Below are positions 10,626-18,440 of a stretch of DNA of 36,262 bases, piece by piece (the first letter of the stretch is position 1; each line of letters starts with the position of its first letter). This DNA comes from Gammaproteobacteria bacterium. GTDB lineage: Bacteria > Pseudomonadota > Gammaproteobacteria > Pseudomonadales > Azotimanducaceae. The position numbers and the translations under genes are program-made. Where the stretch lies: positions 4,051-40,312 of the forward strand of contig JAPPND010000142.1 in the NCBI GenBank assembly GCA_028818795.1, given 5' to 3'. The notes beneath the pieces were generated by a model, which was given only the letters and a program-made list of their open reading frames with translations, did not search any database and had not been told where the DNA came from.

Positions 10626-10668
10626 GGGAGTCCGCGAAGCGATTCTCCCGCGACCGCAAAGCGGTCGC
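10626..10668. repeat. REP-like pair of adjacent palindromes upstream of htpG
   Basis: Two hairpins abut. The first, 10626-10649, has GGGAG pairing with CTCCC and an inner CGC-GAA-GCG with mismatches between. The second, 10650-10668, is a perfect eight-base-pair stem GCGACCGC-AAA-GCGGTCGC followed by CTCCC. The arrangement resembles REP/BIME elements of gammaproteobacteria that carry GGGAG next to a GC palindrome (from memory). It lies between the divergent starts of the Uma2 remnant and htpG. It could also be an RNA structure in the htpG leader. Confidence 0.5.
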
Positions 10669-10731
10669 TCCCTCGCTTGAAAAACCGACCGCCAACCCCA
10701 TATCTCCGCCGGTGCCGGGATAGGGGACGAC

Positions 10732-12669
10732 ATGACCGACCAAGCGACTGCGGAGACGCGCGGCTTCCAGACCGAAGCCCGCAAGCTTCTCCAACTGATG
10801 ATCAACTCCCTGTACTCCAACCGGGAGATCTTCCTGCGCGAGTTGATCTCCAATGCGTCCGACGCCATCGACCGGCTGCGCTTCGAGAGCCTCACAGACG
10901 AGTCCCTCATCGCAGACGATCCGGAGTTCAGGATCGTCGTCGAGTTCGACAACGACGCCGGCACCGTCGCCGTCGTCGACAACGGCATCGGCATGAGCCG
11001 CGACGAGGCGGTCGCAAACCTAGGGACCATCGCCAAGTCCGGCACCGAGGAGTTCTTCGGCGCGCTGACCGGCGACGAGCAGAAGGACAGCGCGTTGATC
11101 GGCCAGTTCGGCGTGGGGTTCTACAGTTCCTTCATCGTGGCGCGGGAAGTCGAAGTGCTGACGCGACGCGCCGGGGACGAGACGGGAACCCGCTGGACAT
11201 CGACGGGAGAGGAGGAATTCACCGTCGAGGAGCGCGCCGAGGTGCCGCGCGGAACGCGCGTGACGTTGACGCTCAAGGACGACGCCAGGGAATTCGCCGA
11301 GGGCTTCCGCCTGCGTTCGGTTTTGCGCAAGTACTCGGATCACGTCGGCGTGCCCGTCATGATGGCCAAGGAGGACGGCGACGACGACAAGGAAGCCGAA
11401 CTGGAGACCGTCAACTCGGCCAAGGCGCTATGGACCCGTCGGCGCAACGATGTCTCCGAGGACGAATACAAGGAGTTCTACAAGCACGTCTCCCACGACT
11501 TCGAAGACCCCGCCGTGTGGAGCCACAACAAGGTCGAGGGAAAGCTCGAATACACGAGCCTGCTCTACGTTCCCAAGCGCGCCCCGTTCGACCTCTGGAA
11601 CCGGGAGGCGCCGCGCGGCCTCAAGCTCTACGTCCAGCGCGTCTTCATCATGGACGACGCGGAGGCGTTCCTGCCGCTCTACCTGCGTTTCGTCCGGGGC
11701 GTCGTCGACTCCAGCGACCTGCCGCTCAACGTCTCGCGGGAGCTACTCCAGCAGGACGACCGCACGCGAACGATCAAGAACGCCCTCACCAAGCGGGTCC
11801 TCGACATGCTCGGCAAGATGGATGCCGAGGAATACGGCGCGGTCTGGGACGAGTTCGGCCTGGTGCTGAAGGAAGGCGTCGGCGAGGATTTCGCGAACAA
11901 GGAGGAACTGCTCGGCCTCATGCGTTTCGCCTCGACCCACGACGCGGATCCGGCGCAACGCACGTCGCTTACCGACTACATCGCCCGGATGAACGGCCAG
12001 GGCGAAACCTCGGACAGCGAAGACGAGACCGAGGCGCCCGAGGCGGAAAGCGACGAGGCCGGCGAAGCGACGAAGCGCCAGGACAAGATCTACTACTTCA
12101 TCGCGGATTCCGACGCCGCGGCGCGGTCGAGCCCGCATCTCGAAGCGTTTCGCGCCCGGGGCATCGAGGTTCTGCTGCTGACCGACCGGATCGACGAGTG
12201 GTGGATGTCCTTCGCCGACGAGTTCGGCGGCGTGAAGCTCCAGGACGTGGCGCGGGGAGAACTGGACCTCGACGACGTCGATTCGTCCGAATCCAAGGGC
12301 GACGAGGACGAACCGTTGCTGAAACGCATCGGCGATGTGTTGGGCGACCAGGTCGAGAGCGTTCGCAGGTCCACGCGGCTTACCGACTCGCCTGCGTGCC
12401 TTGTGCTGGGAGAGCACGATCTGGGCGTACAGATGCGGCGCATCATGGAGGCCACCGGGCAGGCTGCGCCGGACAGCAAGCCGCACTTCGAGGTCAACTT
12501 GGCCCATCCCCTTCTCGAACGTCTCAAGGACGAACCGGACGAAGATCGATTCGGTGACCTCGTTTCGATCCTCTTCGACCAGGCCTCGCTGGCAGAAGGC
12601 AACACCGTGGCGGAGCCGGGTGCCTACGTTCAACGGGTCAACAAGCTGCTCGTCGACCTGTTGCGCTAG
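10732..12669 (+). CDS. htpG: Molecular chaperone HtpG (Hsp90)
   Basis: ATP-dependent cytosolic chaperone, 645 residues. The GHKL ATPase domain is clear: [20 protein letters not shown] (27-46, Mg/ATP-binding Glu and Asn), DNGIGM (83-88) and [11 protein letters not shown] (124-134). The middle domain includes [18 protein letters not shown] (323-340) with the catalytic Arg. The C-terminal dimerisation region ends normally at LLVDLLR. The start is supported by GGGGA a few bases upstream of the ATG at 10732. Unusual: residues about 422-449 form an insert very rich in Glu, Asp, Ser and Ala between IARM and KIYYFIADS, where E. coli HtpG has only a few residues. It stands as its own unit after the Uma2 remnant and before gpsA. 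No heat-shock promoter or CIRCE element was recognised. Confidence 0.98.
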   Translation: MTDQATAETRGFQTEARKLLQLMINSLYSNREIFLRELISNASDAIDRLRFESLTDESLIADDPEFRIVVEFDNDAGTVAVVDNGIGMSRDEAVANLGTIAKSGTEEFFGALTGDEQKDSALIGQFGVGFYSSFIVAREVEVLTRRAGDETGTRWTSTGEEEFTVEERAEVPRGTRVTLTLKDDAREFAEGFRLRSVLRKYSDHVGVPVMMAKEDGDDDKEAELETVNSAKALWTRRRNDVSEDEYKEFYKHVSHDFEDPAVWSHNKVEGKLEYTSLLYVPKRAPFDLWNREAPRGLKLYVQRVFIMDDAEAFLPLYLRFVRGVVDSSDLPLNVSRELLQQDDRTRTIKNALTKRVLDMLGKMDAEEYGAVWDEFGLVLKEGVGEDFANKEELLGLMRFASTHDADPAQRTSLTDYIARMNGQGETSDSEDETEAPEAESDEAGEATKRQDKIYYFIADSDAAARSSPHLEAFRARGIEVLLLTDRIDEWWMSFADEFGGVKLQDVARGELDLDDVDSSESKGDEDEPLLKRIGDVLGDQVESVRRSTRLTDSPACLVLGEHDLGVQMRRIMEATGQAAPDSKPHFEVNLAHPLLERLKDEPDEDRFGDLVSILFDQASLAEGNTVAEPGAYVQRVNKLLVDLLR

Positions 12670-12741
12670 AGGAATCCATGGCGGTTCGTTGCCGGTAGTG
12701 GACATCGCTGCCCGCGCCGCTTAAGTTCGGGCGAACGGTTG

Positions 12742-12757
12742 CTCAACGTCCGTTGAG
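12742..12757. promoter_or_regulatory. 16-base palindrome just before the gpsA ribosome binding site
   Basis: CTCAACG-TC-CGTTGAG is a perfect seven-base inverted repeat with a two-base centre. It ends three bases before the GGAGG Shine-Dalgarno (12761-12765) of gpsA. A two-base loop is too short for a tight RNA hairpin, so a dimeric repressor operator is as likely as an RNA structure; either would affect gpsA initiation. No known operator consensus was recognised. Confidence 0.35.
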
Positions 12758-12770
12758 GTAGGAGGACAGG

Positions 12771-13793
12771 ATGCAGACCGCTATCGTAGGTGCGGGCAAT
12801 TTCGGTACGGCTGTCGCCAATATCGTTGCCTCGAACGGCGTCGACGTGCATCTGTGCATGCGCGATGAAGCGCAACTCGCGGACATTCTGACCCACGGCG
12901 AGAACCGACGCTATCTGCCCGGCCACCCCCTCGCGGAACGCGTACATCCGACCTCGGATCTTGCCGAAGCCCTTGGCGCGAGCGATGTCGTGTTCGTCAC
13001 CGTGCCGAGCGCTTCGTTCCGGGAGGTGACCTCGGAACTCGACGGGCTGGTGCGGAGAGACACCTGCGTGATCAGCGCGACGAAGGGCATCGAGGCCGGG
13101 TTTCGGCTCATGAGCCAGATCCTGGAGGAGGGTCTCCCGCACACGAAGGTCGGCGTGATCAGCGGTCCGAATCTCGCCGAGGAGATGGCGGACGGCCGCT
13201 ACACCGGCACGGTGGTCGCAAGCCGTCACGAGGCGCTTCGGACAACCGTTCAGCGGATACTCACCAGCCCGACGTTCCGGGTCTATTCCAGCACGGACGT
13301 GTACGGCGTCGAACTCGGCGGCGCGTTGAAGAACATCTACGCGATCGTCTGCGGGATGGCCACGGAACTCAAGGTCGGGCAGAACGCCCTGGCGATGCTG
13401 GTCACGCGCAGCCTGGCGGAGATGGGGCGTTTCGCCGTCTCGCTGGGGGCCAACCCGTTCACGTTCCTGGGACTGTCGGGCGTCGGCGACCTGTTCGCGA
13501 CGTGTACGTCGCCCTACTCGCGGAACTTCCAGTTGGGGCTGAAGCTGGCACGCGGCTCGTCGCTGGATGCTGCCATGGACGAACTCGGCAAACTGGCCGA
13601 GGGGGTCAACACCGTCGGCGTGGTGCACGCCAAGAGCGGGGAACTCGGCGTCTACATGCCGCTCGCGGACGCACTCTATCGCCTGCTGTTCGACGGCGCG
13701 GGCCTGGGGAGTATCATCTCCGGCCTCATGACGAGCGAGCAGCGAGTGGACGTCGAATTCGTAGCCCCCACCGCCTGGAGCCACCAGGAATGA
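12771..13793 (+). CDS. gpsA: Glycerol-3-phosphate dehydrogenase [NAD(P)+]
   Basis: Makes sn-glycerol 3-phosphate from dihydroxyacetone phosphate for phospholipid synthesis; cytosolic. 340 residues, the usual length. GAGNFGTAVA at the N-terminus is the NAD(P)-binding motif, FVTVPSASFREV and ISATKGIE are family blocks, GPNLAEEMADG follows, and the catalytic Lys lies in ELGGALKNIYAIVCG. The substrate-binding region contains LGLSGVGDLFATCTSPYSRNF. The ATG at 12771 has a strong GGAGG Shine-Dalgarno five bases upstream. The stop overlaps the next gene's ATG (ATGA at 13790-13793), so it heads a coupled group with the DUF4892 and prmB genes. A short palindrome sits just before the ribosome binding site. 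Confidence 0.96.
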   Translation: MQTAIVGAGNFGTAVANIVASNGVDVHLCMRDEAQLADILTHGENRRYLPGHPLAERVHPTSDLAEALGASDVVFVTVPSASFREVTSELDGLVRRDTCVISATKGIEAGFRLMSQILEEGLPHTKVGVISGPNLAEEMADGRYTGTVVASRHEALRTTVQRILTSPTFRVYSSTDVYGVELGGALKNIYAIVCGMATELKVGQNALAMLVTRSLAEMGRFAVSLGANPFTFLGLSGVGDLFATCTSPYSRNFQLGLKLARGSSLDAAMDELGKLAEGVNTVGVVHAKSGELGVYMPLADALYRLLFDGAGLGSIISGLMTSEQRVDVEFVAPTAWSHQE

Positions 13794-14740
13794 CGGTTTG
13801 GCACGGGAAATGGCCGTCTTCCGCCCTCAGGGGTCTCGCGTTGCTGGGCGCGGCGAGCACGTTTGCTCAGTCGGATGTCCCGGGTTCATCGGATCCCGCC
13901 GGCATGGCGCGGTACCCCGGCGCATGGATAGTCGAATACTCGCCGGAGACGAGCGTGCGCAGCTACGAGTTCGTTACCGGCGAGGTCGCCAGGATTCGTC
14001 GGGAGGTCCGGATCGACCGCAGCACTCGAACGGCCGCCAAGCTCGCGCGCGTGACCTATCGAACGCCGGGCGGCACCCGGCTCGACGACGTCGTCGAACA
14101 CTACGAGGCCGTGGTGGGCGAACTGGGCGGACGGGTGGATTTCACCTGTAGAGGGCAGGAGTGCGGGCACAGCACCCTGTGGGCCAATCAGGTCTTTCGC
14201 GTCAAGGAAATGGCGGCACCCGACCCGGCCCAGTTCTACCTGGCAACGACCATCGACGGCTCGAACCTGGGATTCGCCGATGCCGGTCGCGCGGCACTGG
14301 TCTCGATCTACGTGGTGCAACGCCCGAATCGCCGCGTCAACGCCCACGTGGACTTTGCCGTCGTCGCCGGCGGCAGTTCTAGTGGTTCGGCAGAAGACGT
14401 TGTCAAAGCACTGAATTCACGAGGCTTTGCGGTGGTAAATGCCGCAACCCCGAACCGTTCGGGAGAACTTGACGAGGACGCGCTCAAAGCGCTTGACGAT
14501 CTCGCCCCGGCCTTGACGCCGTTTGCAGGCCAAATTGTATTGGTCTGTCACTTGGGGGGCCTCGACGATCCGGAGGAATCCCGCCGACGCACCGAGGCGT
14601 GCGCCGAACGTGGCTCGGAGCAACTCCGAGCCGCAGGCGTCGAGGCGGGCGCCTTCGGGGCTGGCGCATTCCTGCCCCGGGAAGGGGAATCGCCCGATCG
14701 CCTGGAACTGGTGATTCCGGGTGCCAAACCTACCCGTTGA
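13790..14740 (+). CDS. Exported DUF4892-like protein
   Basis: 316 residues from the ATG overlapping the gpsA stop. The N-terminus (ALRGLALLGAASTFAQS) is a signal peptide with a likely cut after FAQ, so the protein is probably periplasmic or outer-membrane associated. The next part resembles DUF4892 proteins: MARYPGAWIVEY, VTGEVARIRREVRIDRS, then FTCRGQECGHSTLWANQVF with two cysteines that could form a disulfide, and the APDPAQFYLAT block. The C-terminal third (EDVVKALNSRGFAVVNA and a closing VIPG) has the alternating pattern of OmpA-like domains often found in this family, but no clear peptidoglycan-binding motif. The function of DUF4892 is unknown. Longer frames from 13502 only read antisense-like sequence through gpsA and are not the start. 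It overlaps prmB by 20 bases. Confidence 0.75.
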   Translation: MTVWHGKWPSSALRGLALLGAASTFAQSDVPGSSDPAGMARYPGAWIVEYSPETSVRSYEFVTGEVARIRREVRIDRSTRTAAKLARVTYRTPGGTRLDDVVEHYEAVVGELGGRVDFTCRGQECGHSTLWANQVFRVKEMAAPDPAQFYLATTIDGSNLGFADAGRAALVSIYVVQRPNRRVNAHVDFAVVAGGSSSGSAEDVVKALNSRGFAVVNAATPNRSGELDEDALKALDDLAPALTPFAGQIVLVCHLGGLDDPEESRRRTEACAERGSEQLRAAGVEAGAFGAGAFLPREGESPDRLELVIPGAKPTR

Positions 14741-15611
14741 CGACGACACCGAAGACCTGATCGAAGCGTTCGCCGTGCGGCTCGATGCGGCTGACGTTGT
14801 ATTCGGCCACGGTACCGACAATGCCCGGGATGAAGCCTGGCGGCTGGTAACCGGGATCCTTCGCGGCCGCCGGCTCACTGGCGCCTTGGCGCGCGACCTC
14901 GAAGCGCTGTTGCGACGTCGGATCGAGGACAGGGTGCCCGTGCCCTATCTGACCGGGGAGGCGTGGTTCGGGGATCTGCGGTTGCACGCGCGCCCGGGGG
15001 TCATGATCCCGCGTTCGCCGATTGCGGAGGTGCTCGCGAACAGGGTCCAACCGTGGCTTGACCGCGAGCCCGGCCGAATTCTCGACCTGTGCTGCGGATC
15101 AGGCTGTATCGGAATCGCCGCCGCCTACGTGTTCCACGGGGCCAGGGTCGACCTGGTGGACGACGACGACGCTGCCGTCGCGGCGGCCCGCGACAACGTT
15201 CGCAACACCGACCCCGCCGTTTCGTCCCGGATCGAGGTCATTGCGTCGGACCTCTTTGCGAGTCTTGGCGGGCGGCGCTACGACCTGGTGCTGTGCAATC
15301 CGCCCTATGCGCGCACGGCGGAACTCGACAACGCGGCGTCCGAGTTTCTCCACGAGCCTCGCCATGGCCTGGACGGTGGCTTGGACGGTCTCGGCGTGTG
15401 GCGGCGTGTTGTCGACGACATCGGCGCGCACTTGGAGGCGGGCGGAATTCTGGTCGGAGAGGCGGGTAGCCTAGGCCGCGAGTTCGACGCGGCGTTTCCC
15501 CAACTCCACGCCGTTTGGGTCCATTTGGAGCGCGCGGAACCCCAGCCGGGTGGGGGATTCGGGGTGTTCGTCTCACTCGGTGACCGAATGGGTTCGGGAC
15601 GGGTGGGGTAA
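14721..15611 (+). CDS. prmB: Ribosomal protein uL3 N5-glutamine methyltransferase
   Basis: Methylates a glutamine in ribosomal protein uL3 using S-adenosylmethionine; cytosolic. 296 residues. PVPYLTGEAWFGDLRLHARP opens the family core. GVMIPRSPIAEV (93-104) has the RSPIAE form typical of PrmB, whereas PrmC, which acts on release factors, has P-R-P-D-T-E. Motif I is ILDLCCGSGCIGIAAA (120-135), and the glutamine-binding NPPY is at 193-196. The start is GTG at 14721, 20 bases inside the preceding gene. aroC follows after 105 bases; a prmB-aroC pair is common in gammaproteobacteria (from memory) and supports the name. Confidence 0.93.
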   Translation: MPNLPVDDDTEDLIEAFAVRLDAADVVFGHGTDNARDEAWRLVTGILRGRRLTGALARDLEALLRRRIEDRVPVPYLTGEAWFGDLRLHARPGVMIPRSPIAEVLANRVQPWLDREPGRILDLCCGSGCIGIAAAYVFHGARVDLVDDDDAAVAAARDNVRNTDPAVSSRIEVIASDLFASLGGRRYDLVLCNPPYARTAELDNAASEFLHEPRHGLDGGLDGLGVWRRVVDDIGAHLEAGGILVGEAGSLGREFDAAFPQLHAVWVHLERAEPQPGGGFGVFVSLGDRMGSGRVG

Positions 15612-15716
15612 GCTAGACTCCTTTTGCGGCCTTGACGTTGACACGTAGATTGAATTTGGCACAGCGCATCGAATTGCTCTTGAACGGCTCGTGTACTCGC
15701 GAGACGCGCTAACCCG

Positions 15717-16790
15717 ATGGCGGGAAATACTCTCGGACAGGCCTTTACGCTCACCACGTTCGGCGAGAGCCATGGCATCGCCTTGGGCGCCGTCGTGGAC
15801 GGGTGTCCTCCCGGCCTACCATTGAGCGAGGACGATCTGCAACGCGACCTGGACCGGCGCCGTCCCGGCCATTCGAAGTACACCAGCCAGCGTCGGGAGC
15901 CGGACCAGGTGCGGATTCTCTCGGGAATCTTCGAGGGCGTCACGACGGGTACTCCCATCGGTCTTGCCATCGAGAACGTCGACAAGCGGTCGCGGGACTA
16001 CAGCAAGATCAAGGATCAGTTCCGGCCGGCCCACGCCGACTACACCTACCATGCGAAATTCGGTCAGCGAGACTACCGGGGCGGCGGTCGCGCCTCGGCC
16101 CGGGAAACGGCGATGTGGGTGGCCGCTGGCGCCATCGCGCGCAAATACCTGGCGCAGCATGCCGGTACCACGATCCACGGCTACCTGGCCCAGATCGGCG
16201 ATATGATCCTCGACGTCGTCGATCTCGATGCCGTGGGGGACAACCCGTTCTTCTGCCCGGACCCGGGCGCCGTCGACGACATCGCGGCGCTCATCGATGC
16301 TCTGCGCCGGGATGGCGACTCGATCGGCGCAAAGGTCACCGTGGTCGCCAGAGGCGTTCCCGTGGGTTTAGGCGAGCCGGTGTTCGGCAAGCTCGATGCG
16401 GATCTCGCCAAGGCACTGGTGGGCATCAACGCCGTCAAGGGCGTGGAGTTCGGGTCGGGATTCGATTCCGTCCGCCAGCGCGGCAGCGAACACCGCGACG
16501 AACGCGATGCCGGCGGTTTCCTGTCGAACGACGCAGGTGGCGTGCTCGGCGGGATATCGTCCGGTCAGGACATCGTCGCCAGCATCGCCCTAAAGCCAAC
16601 GTCGAGCATCACCAAGCCGGGTCGAGGCATCGATGTCCACGGTGACGAAGTGGATGTGGTCACCACCGGACGCCACGATCCCTGCGTAGGTATCCGGGCG
16701 ACGCCCATTGCGGAGGCCGTGGTGGCGTTGGTGCTCATGGACCACCTGCTGCGCGACCGGGGACAGAACGCCGACGTGGACCGTGGCTAG
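15717..16790 (+). CDS. aroC: Chorismate synthase
   Basis: Last step of the shikimate pathway: converts 5-enolpyruvylshikimate 3-phosphate to chorismate with reduced FMN; cytosolic. 357 residues. Family signatures are all present: [19 protein letters not shown] (signature 1), [20 protein letters not shown], the [10 protein letters not shown] block (signature 2), and [17 protein letters not shown] plus GGISSGQDI (signature 3). An isolated consensus-like TTGACA lies upstream at about 15639, but no matching -10 follows, so a private promoter is uncertain. A hairpin terminator follows between it and the convergent ankyrin gene. Confidence 0.98.
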   Translation: MAGNTLGQAFTLTTFGESHGIALGAVVDGCPPGLPLSEDDLQRDLDRRRPGHSKYTSQRREPDQVRILSGIFEGVTTGTPIGLAIENVDKRSRDYSKIKDQFRPAHADYTYHAKFGQRDYRGGGRASARETAMWVAAGAIARKYLAQHAGTTIHGYLAQIGDMILDVVDLDAVGDNPFFCPDPGAVDDIAALIDALRRDGDSIGAKVTVVARGVPVGLGEPVFGKLDADLAKALVGINAVKGVEFGSGFDSVRQRGSEHRDERDAGGFLSNDAGGVLGGISSGQDIVASIALKPTSSITKPGRGIDVHGDEVDVVTTGRHDPCVGIRATPIAEAVVALVLMDHLLRDRGQNADVDRG

Positions 16791-16812
16791 CACTGTAGCA
16801 ACGCCGACGTAG

Positions 16813-16833
16813 GGGCCGCCCTTGTGGCGGCCC
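16813..16833. terminator. Shared hairpin between convergent aroC and ankyrin-repeat gene
   Basis: GGGCCGCC (16813-16820) and GGCGGCCC (16826-16833) form a perfect eight-base-pair stem with loop CTTGT. It lies 22 bases after the aroC stop and seven bases from the ankyrin gene's stop on the other strand. There is no clear T tract on either side, but stem quality and position fit a bidirectional terminator. Confidence 0.55.
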
Positions 16834-16839
16834 GTAGGC

Positions 16840-18429
16840 TCAACGATTCACCGCGAGCGCCTGGCTCTCCTGCTCCTTGGCAAAGCGTTCCTCGAGTTCC
16901 TGAGCGTGCTTCTTGGCGGCTTCGAACTGCGCGTATTGCGTCAGATAGCAATACAGGCAGCGTTCGTCCATATCGGGTGGCAGCACCTCGGTGGACAGAC
17001 CGCGCACTTCCATGAGCGAGCGTAGGAACCTGGCGATATGCGGCTTCTGCGAAACGCCCATCTTGTAGAAGACGCCCGTCGCCACCGAGAGCGGCGTCAG
17101 TCCACGGGTGTCGACTGCGTCCAACTTGGCACCGCGTTTGACGAGCAGTTGCGCAACGTCCAATGCGCCGCGGTAGGCCGCGCCGTGCAGGGCCGTATCA
17201 CCCACGTCGTTGACCGCGTTGACGTCGTTGCCGAGGTCGAGGCACATCTCGGTCGCATCGAGAACATGGCCGGCCCAGCCGCGTTGGACGAAACGTCCGT
17301 AGTTGCCGGTGTCGCTGTAGAGTCCGGCCGCAACCATCGCCGGCGTGGTGCCGTCGAAGGTCGGGATCCTCGGGTCGGCGCCCGCTTCGAGCAGCAACTC
17401 CATCAGTTCGAGGTCGGCTTCCTTCGCCGCCAGCAGGAATGCCGTGGCCCCGACGCGGAACAGCACGTCGCGCATGTTCACGAAGCGCTGTTCCTTGAGA
17501 CGATCCTTCGCCATCCGGGCATTCACGTCCATGCCGTTGGCGATCATCTTCCGGATCAGGTCCATGATGATGTCGAGGGATCCGATGGGTATCGCCGCCT
17601 CTTCGCTCGCCACCACGCCGCGGATGATCTGGCGTTGCACCGTGACCCGGTGCAGGGCCGTGTAGCCGGCATCGGCCTGGTTCGGATCTGCACCGCGATC
17701 GAGCAGCAGATCCGCGATATCCCAATGCGTGTTGACCAGCGCTGCTTCCAGGGCGCTCTCGCCCGTGGCCATGGTGGAACCGATGTCCGCGCCTGCGTCG
17801 AGCAATGCCTCGGTGGCGGCCCGGCGACCGGCACGCGCGGCAAACAGCAGCGCGTCGAGGCCTTTGGGCGTCTTGGCCGCGAGGTCGGCGCCGCCGTCGA
17901 CGAGAGCCGTGATCGCGTCCGGGTTGTTCGCCGCAGCGGCCCACATCAACGCGGTCTGGCCGGCCTCGTTGGGCGCCTTGGGATCGGCGCCGGCGGCAAG
18001 CAGTACGCGGATCGCACCGGGATCGCCGGTTCGGGCTGCGGTCATGATCGCCGACTCGCCGCCCGGCACCCTCGCCCGGGGATCGGCACCGGCATGGATC
18101 AGGAGGGTCAAGACGTCGGCATTGCCGTTCATCGCGGCGAGGGCGATCGGCGGGAAGCCGTAGCGGTTTCGCACCTGGGCGTCGGCGTCTGCGCCGAGCA
18201 GCGCCTCAACCATGGCCAGATGGTCTTGGTTGACCGCCCAGTGCAAGGCCGTGGAACCGTCGGGACCGGACTGGTTGACGGCGCCGGGGTCGGCCTCGAG
18301 CAGGGATTGAACGTGGTCCAGGTCGCCCACCTTGGCGGCCTCGACCAAAGGTGGCGCGGAACCGGCGGCGGTGCCTGCGAGGAGCGAGCCCGCGAAGAGC
18401 CCCGCCGCGGTCCTTCTCGGAAGCGTCAT
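16840..18429 (-). CDS. Secreted ankyrin-repeat protein
   Basis: 529 residues from ATG 18429. The N-terminus (MTLPRRTAAGLFAGSLLAG) is a signal peptide, so it acts outside the cytoplasm. The body is a run of ankyrin repeats with the diagnostic TALHWAVNQDH, TALMWAAAANN, TALHGAAYRGALDVAQLLV and GADP-type turns, interrupted near residues 285-345 by a helical segment (SLDIIMDLIRKMIANGMDVN). The C-terminus has a C-x-x-C motif in RCLYCYLTQY and a Lys/Glu-rich coiled tail. Ankyrin proteins bind other proteins; the partner is unknown. It follows the DUF1552 gene by 11 bases, and secreted ankyrin proteins commonly neighbour DUF1552/DUF1592 genes in marine bacteria (from memory), so co-function is likely. 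The longer frame to 19251 merely reads DUF1552 out of frame. Confidence 0.85.
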   Translation of the reverse strand: MTLPRRTAAGLFAGSLLAGTAAGSAPPLVEAAKVGDLDHVQSLLEADPGAVNQSGPDGSTALHWAVNQDHLAMVEALLGADADAQVRNRYGFPPIALAAMNGNADVLTLLIHAGADPRARVPGGESAIMTAARTGDPGAIRVLLAAGADPKAPNEAGQTALMWAAAANNPDAITALVDGGADLAAKTPKGLDALLFAARAGRRAATEALLDAGADIGSTMATGESALEAALVNTHWDIADLLLDRGADPNQADAGYTALHRVTVQRQIIRGVVASEEAAIPIGSLDIIMDLIRKMIANGMDVNARMAKDRLKEQRFVNMRDVLFRVGATAFLLAAKEADLELMELLLEAGADPRIPTFDGTTPAMVAAGLYSDTGNYGRFVQRGWAGHVLDATEMCLDLGNDVNAVNDVGDTALHGAAYRGALDVAQLLVKRGAKLDAVDTRGLTPLSVATGVFYKMGVSQKPHIARFLRSLMEVRGLSTEVLPPDMDERCLYCYLTQYAQFEAAKKHAQELEERFAKEQESQALAVNR

Positions 18430-18440
18430 CTCACGGGTCG

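Noticed and set aside
10677-12557. 626-codon plus-strand frame inside htpG
   Set aside because: Arg/Gly-rich shadow of htpG in a different frame, without protein-like features.
13502-13789. Extension of the DUF4892 gene upstream through gpsA
   Set aside because: The extra residues are gpsA read in another frame; the ATG overlapping the gpsA stop is followed directly by a signal peptide.
15635-15665. Consensus-like TTGACA upstream of aroC as a promoter
   Set aside because: No acceptable -10 hexamer lies 16-18 bases downstream, so only the -35-like half is present.
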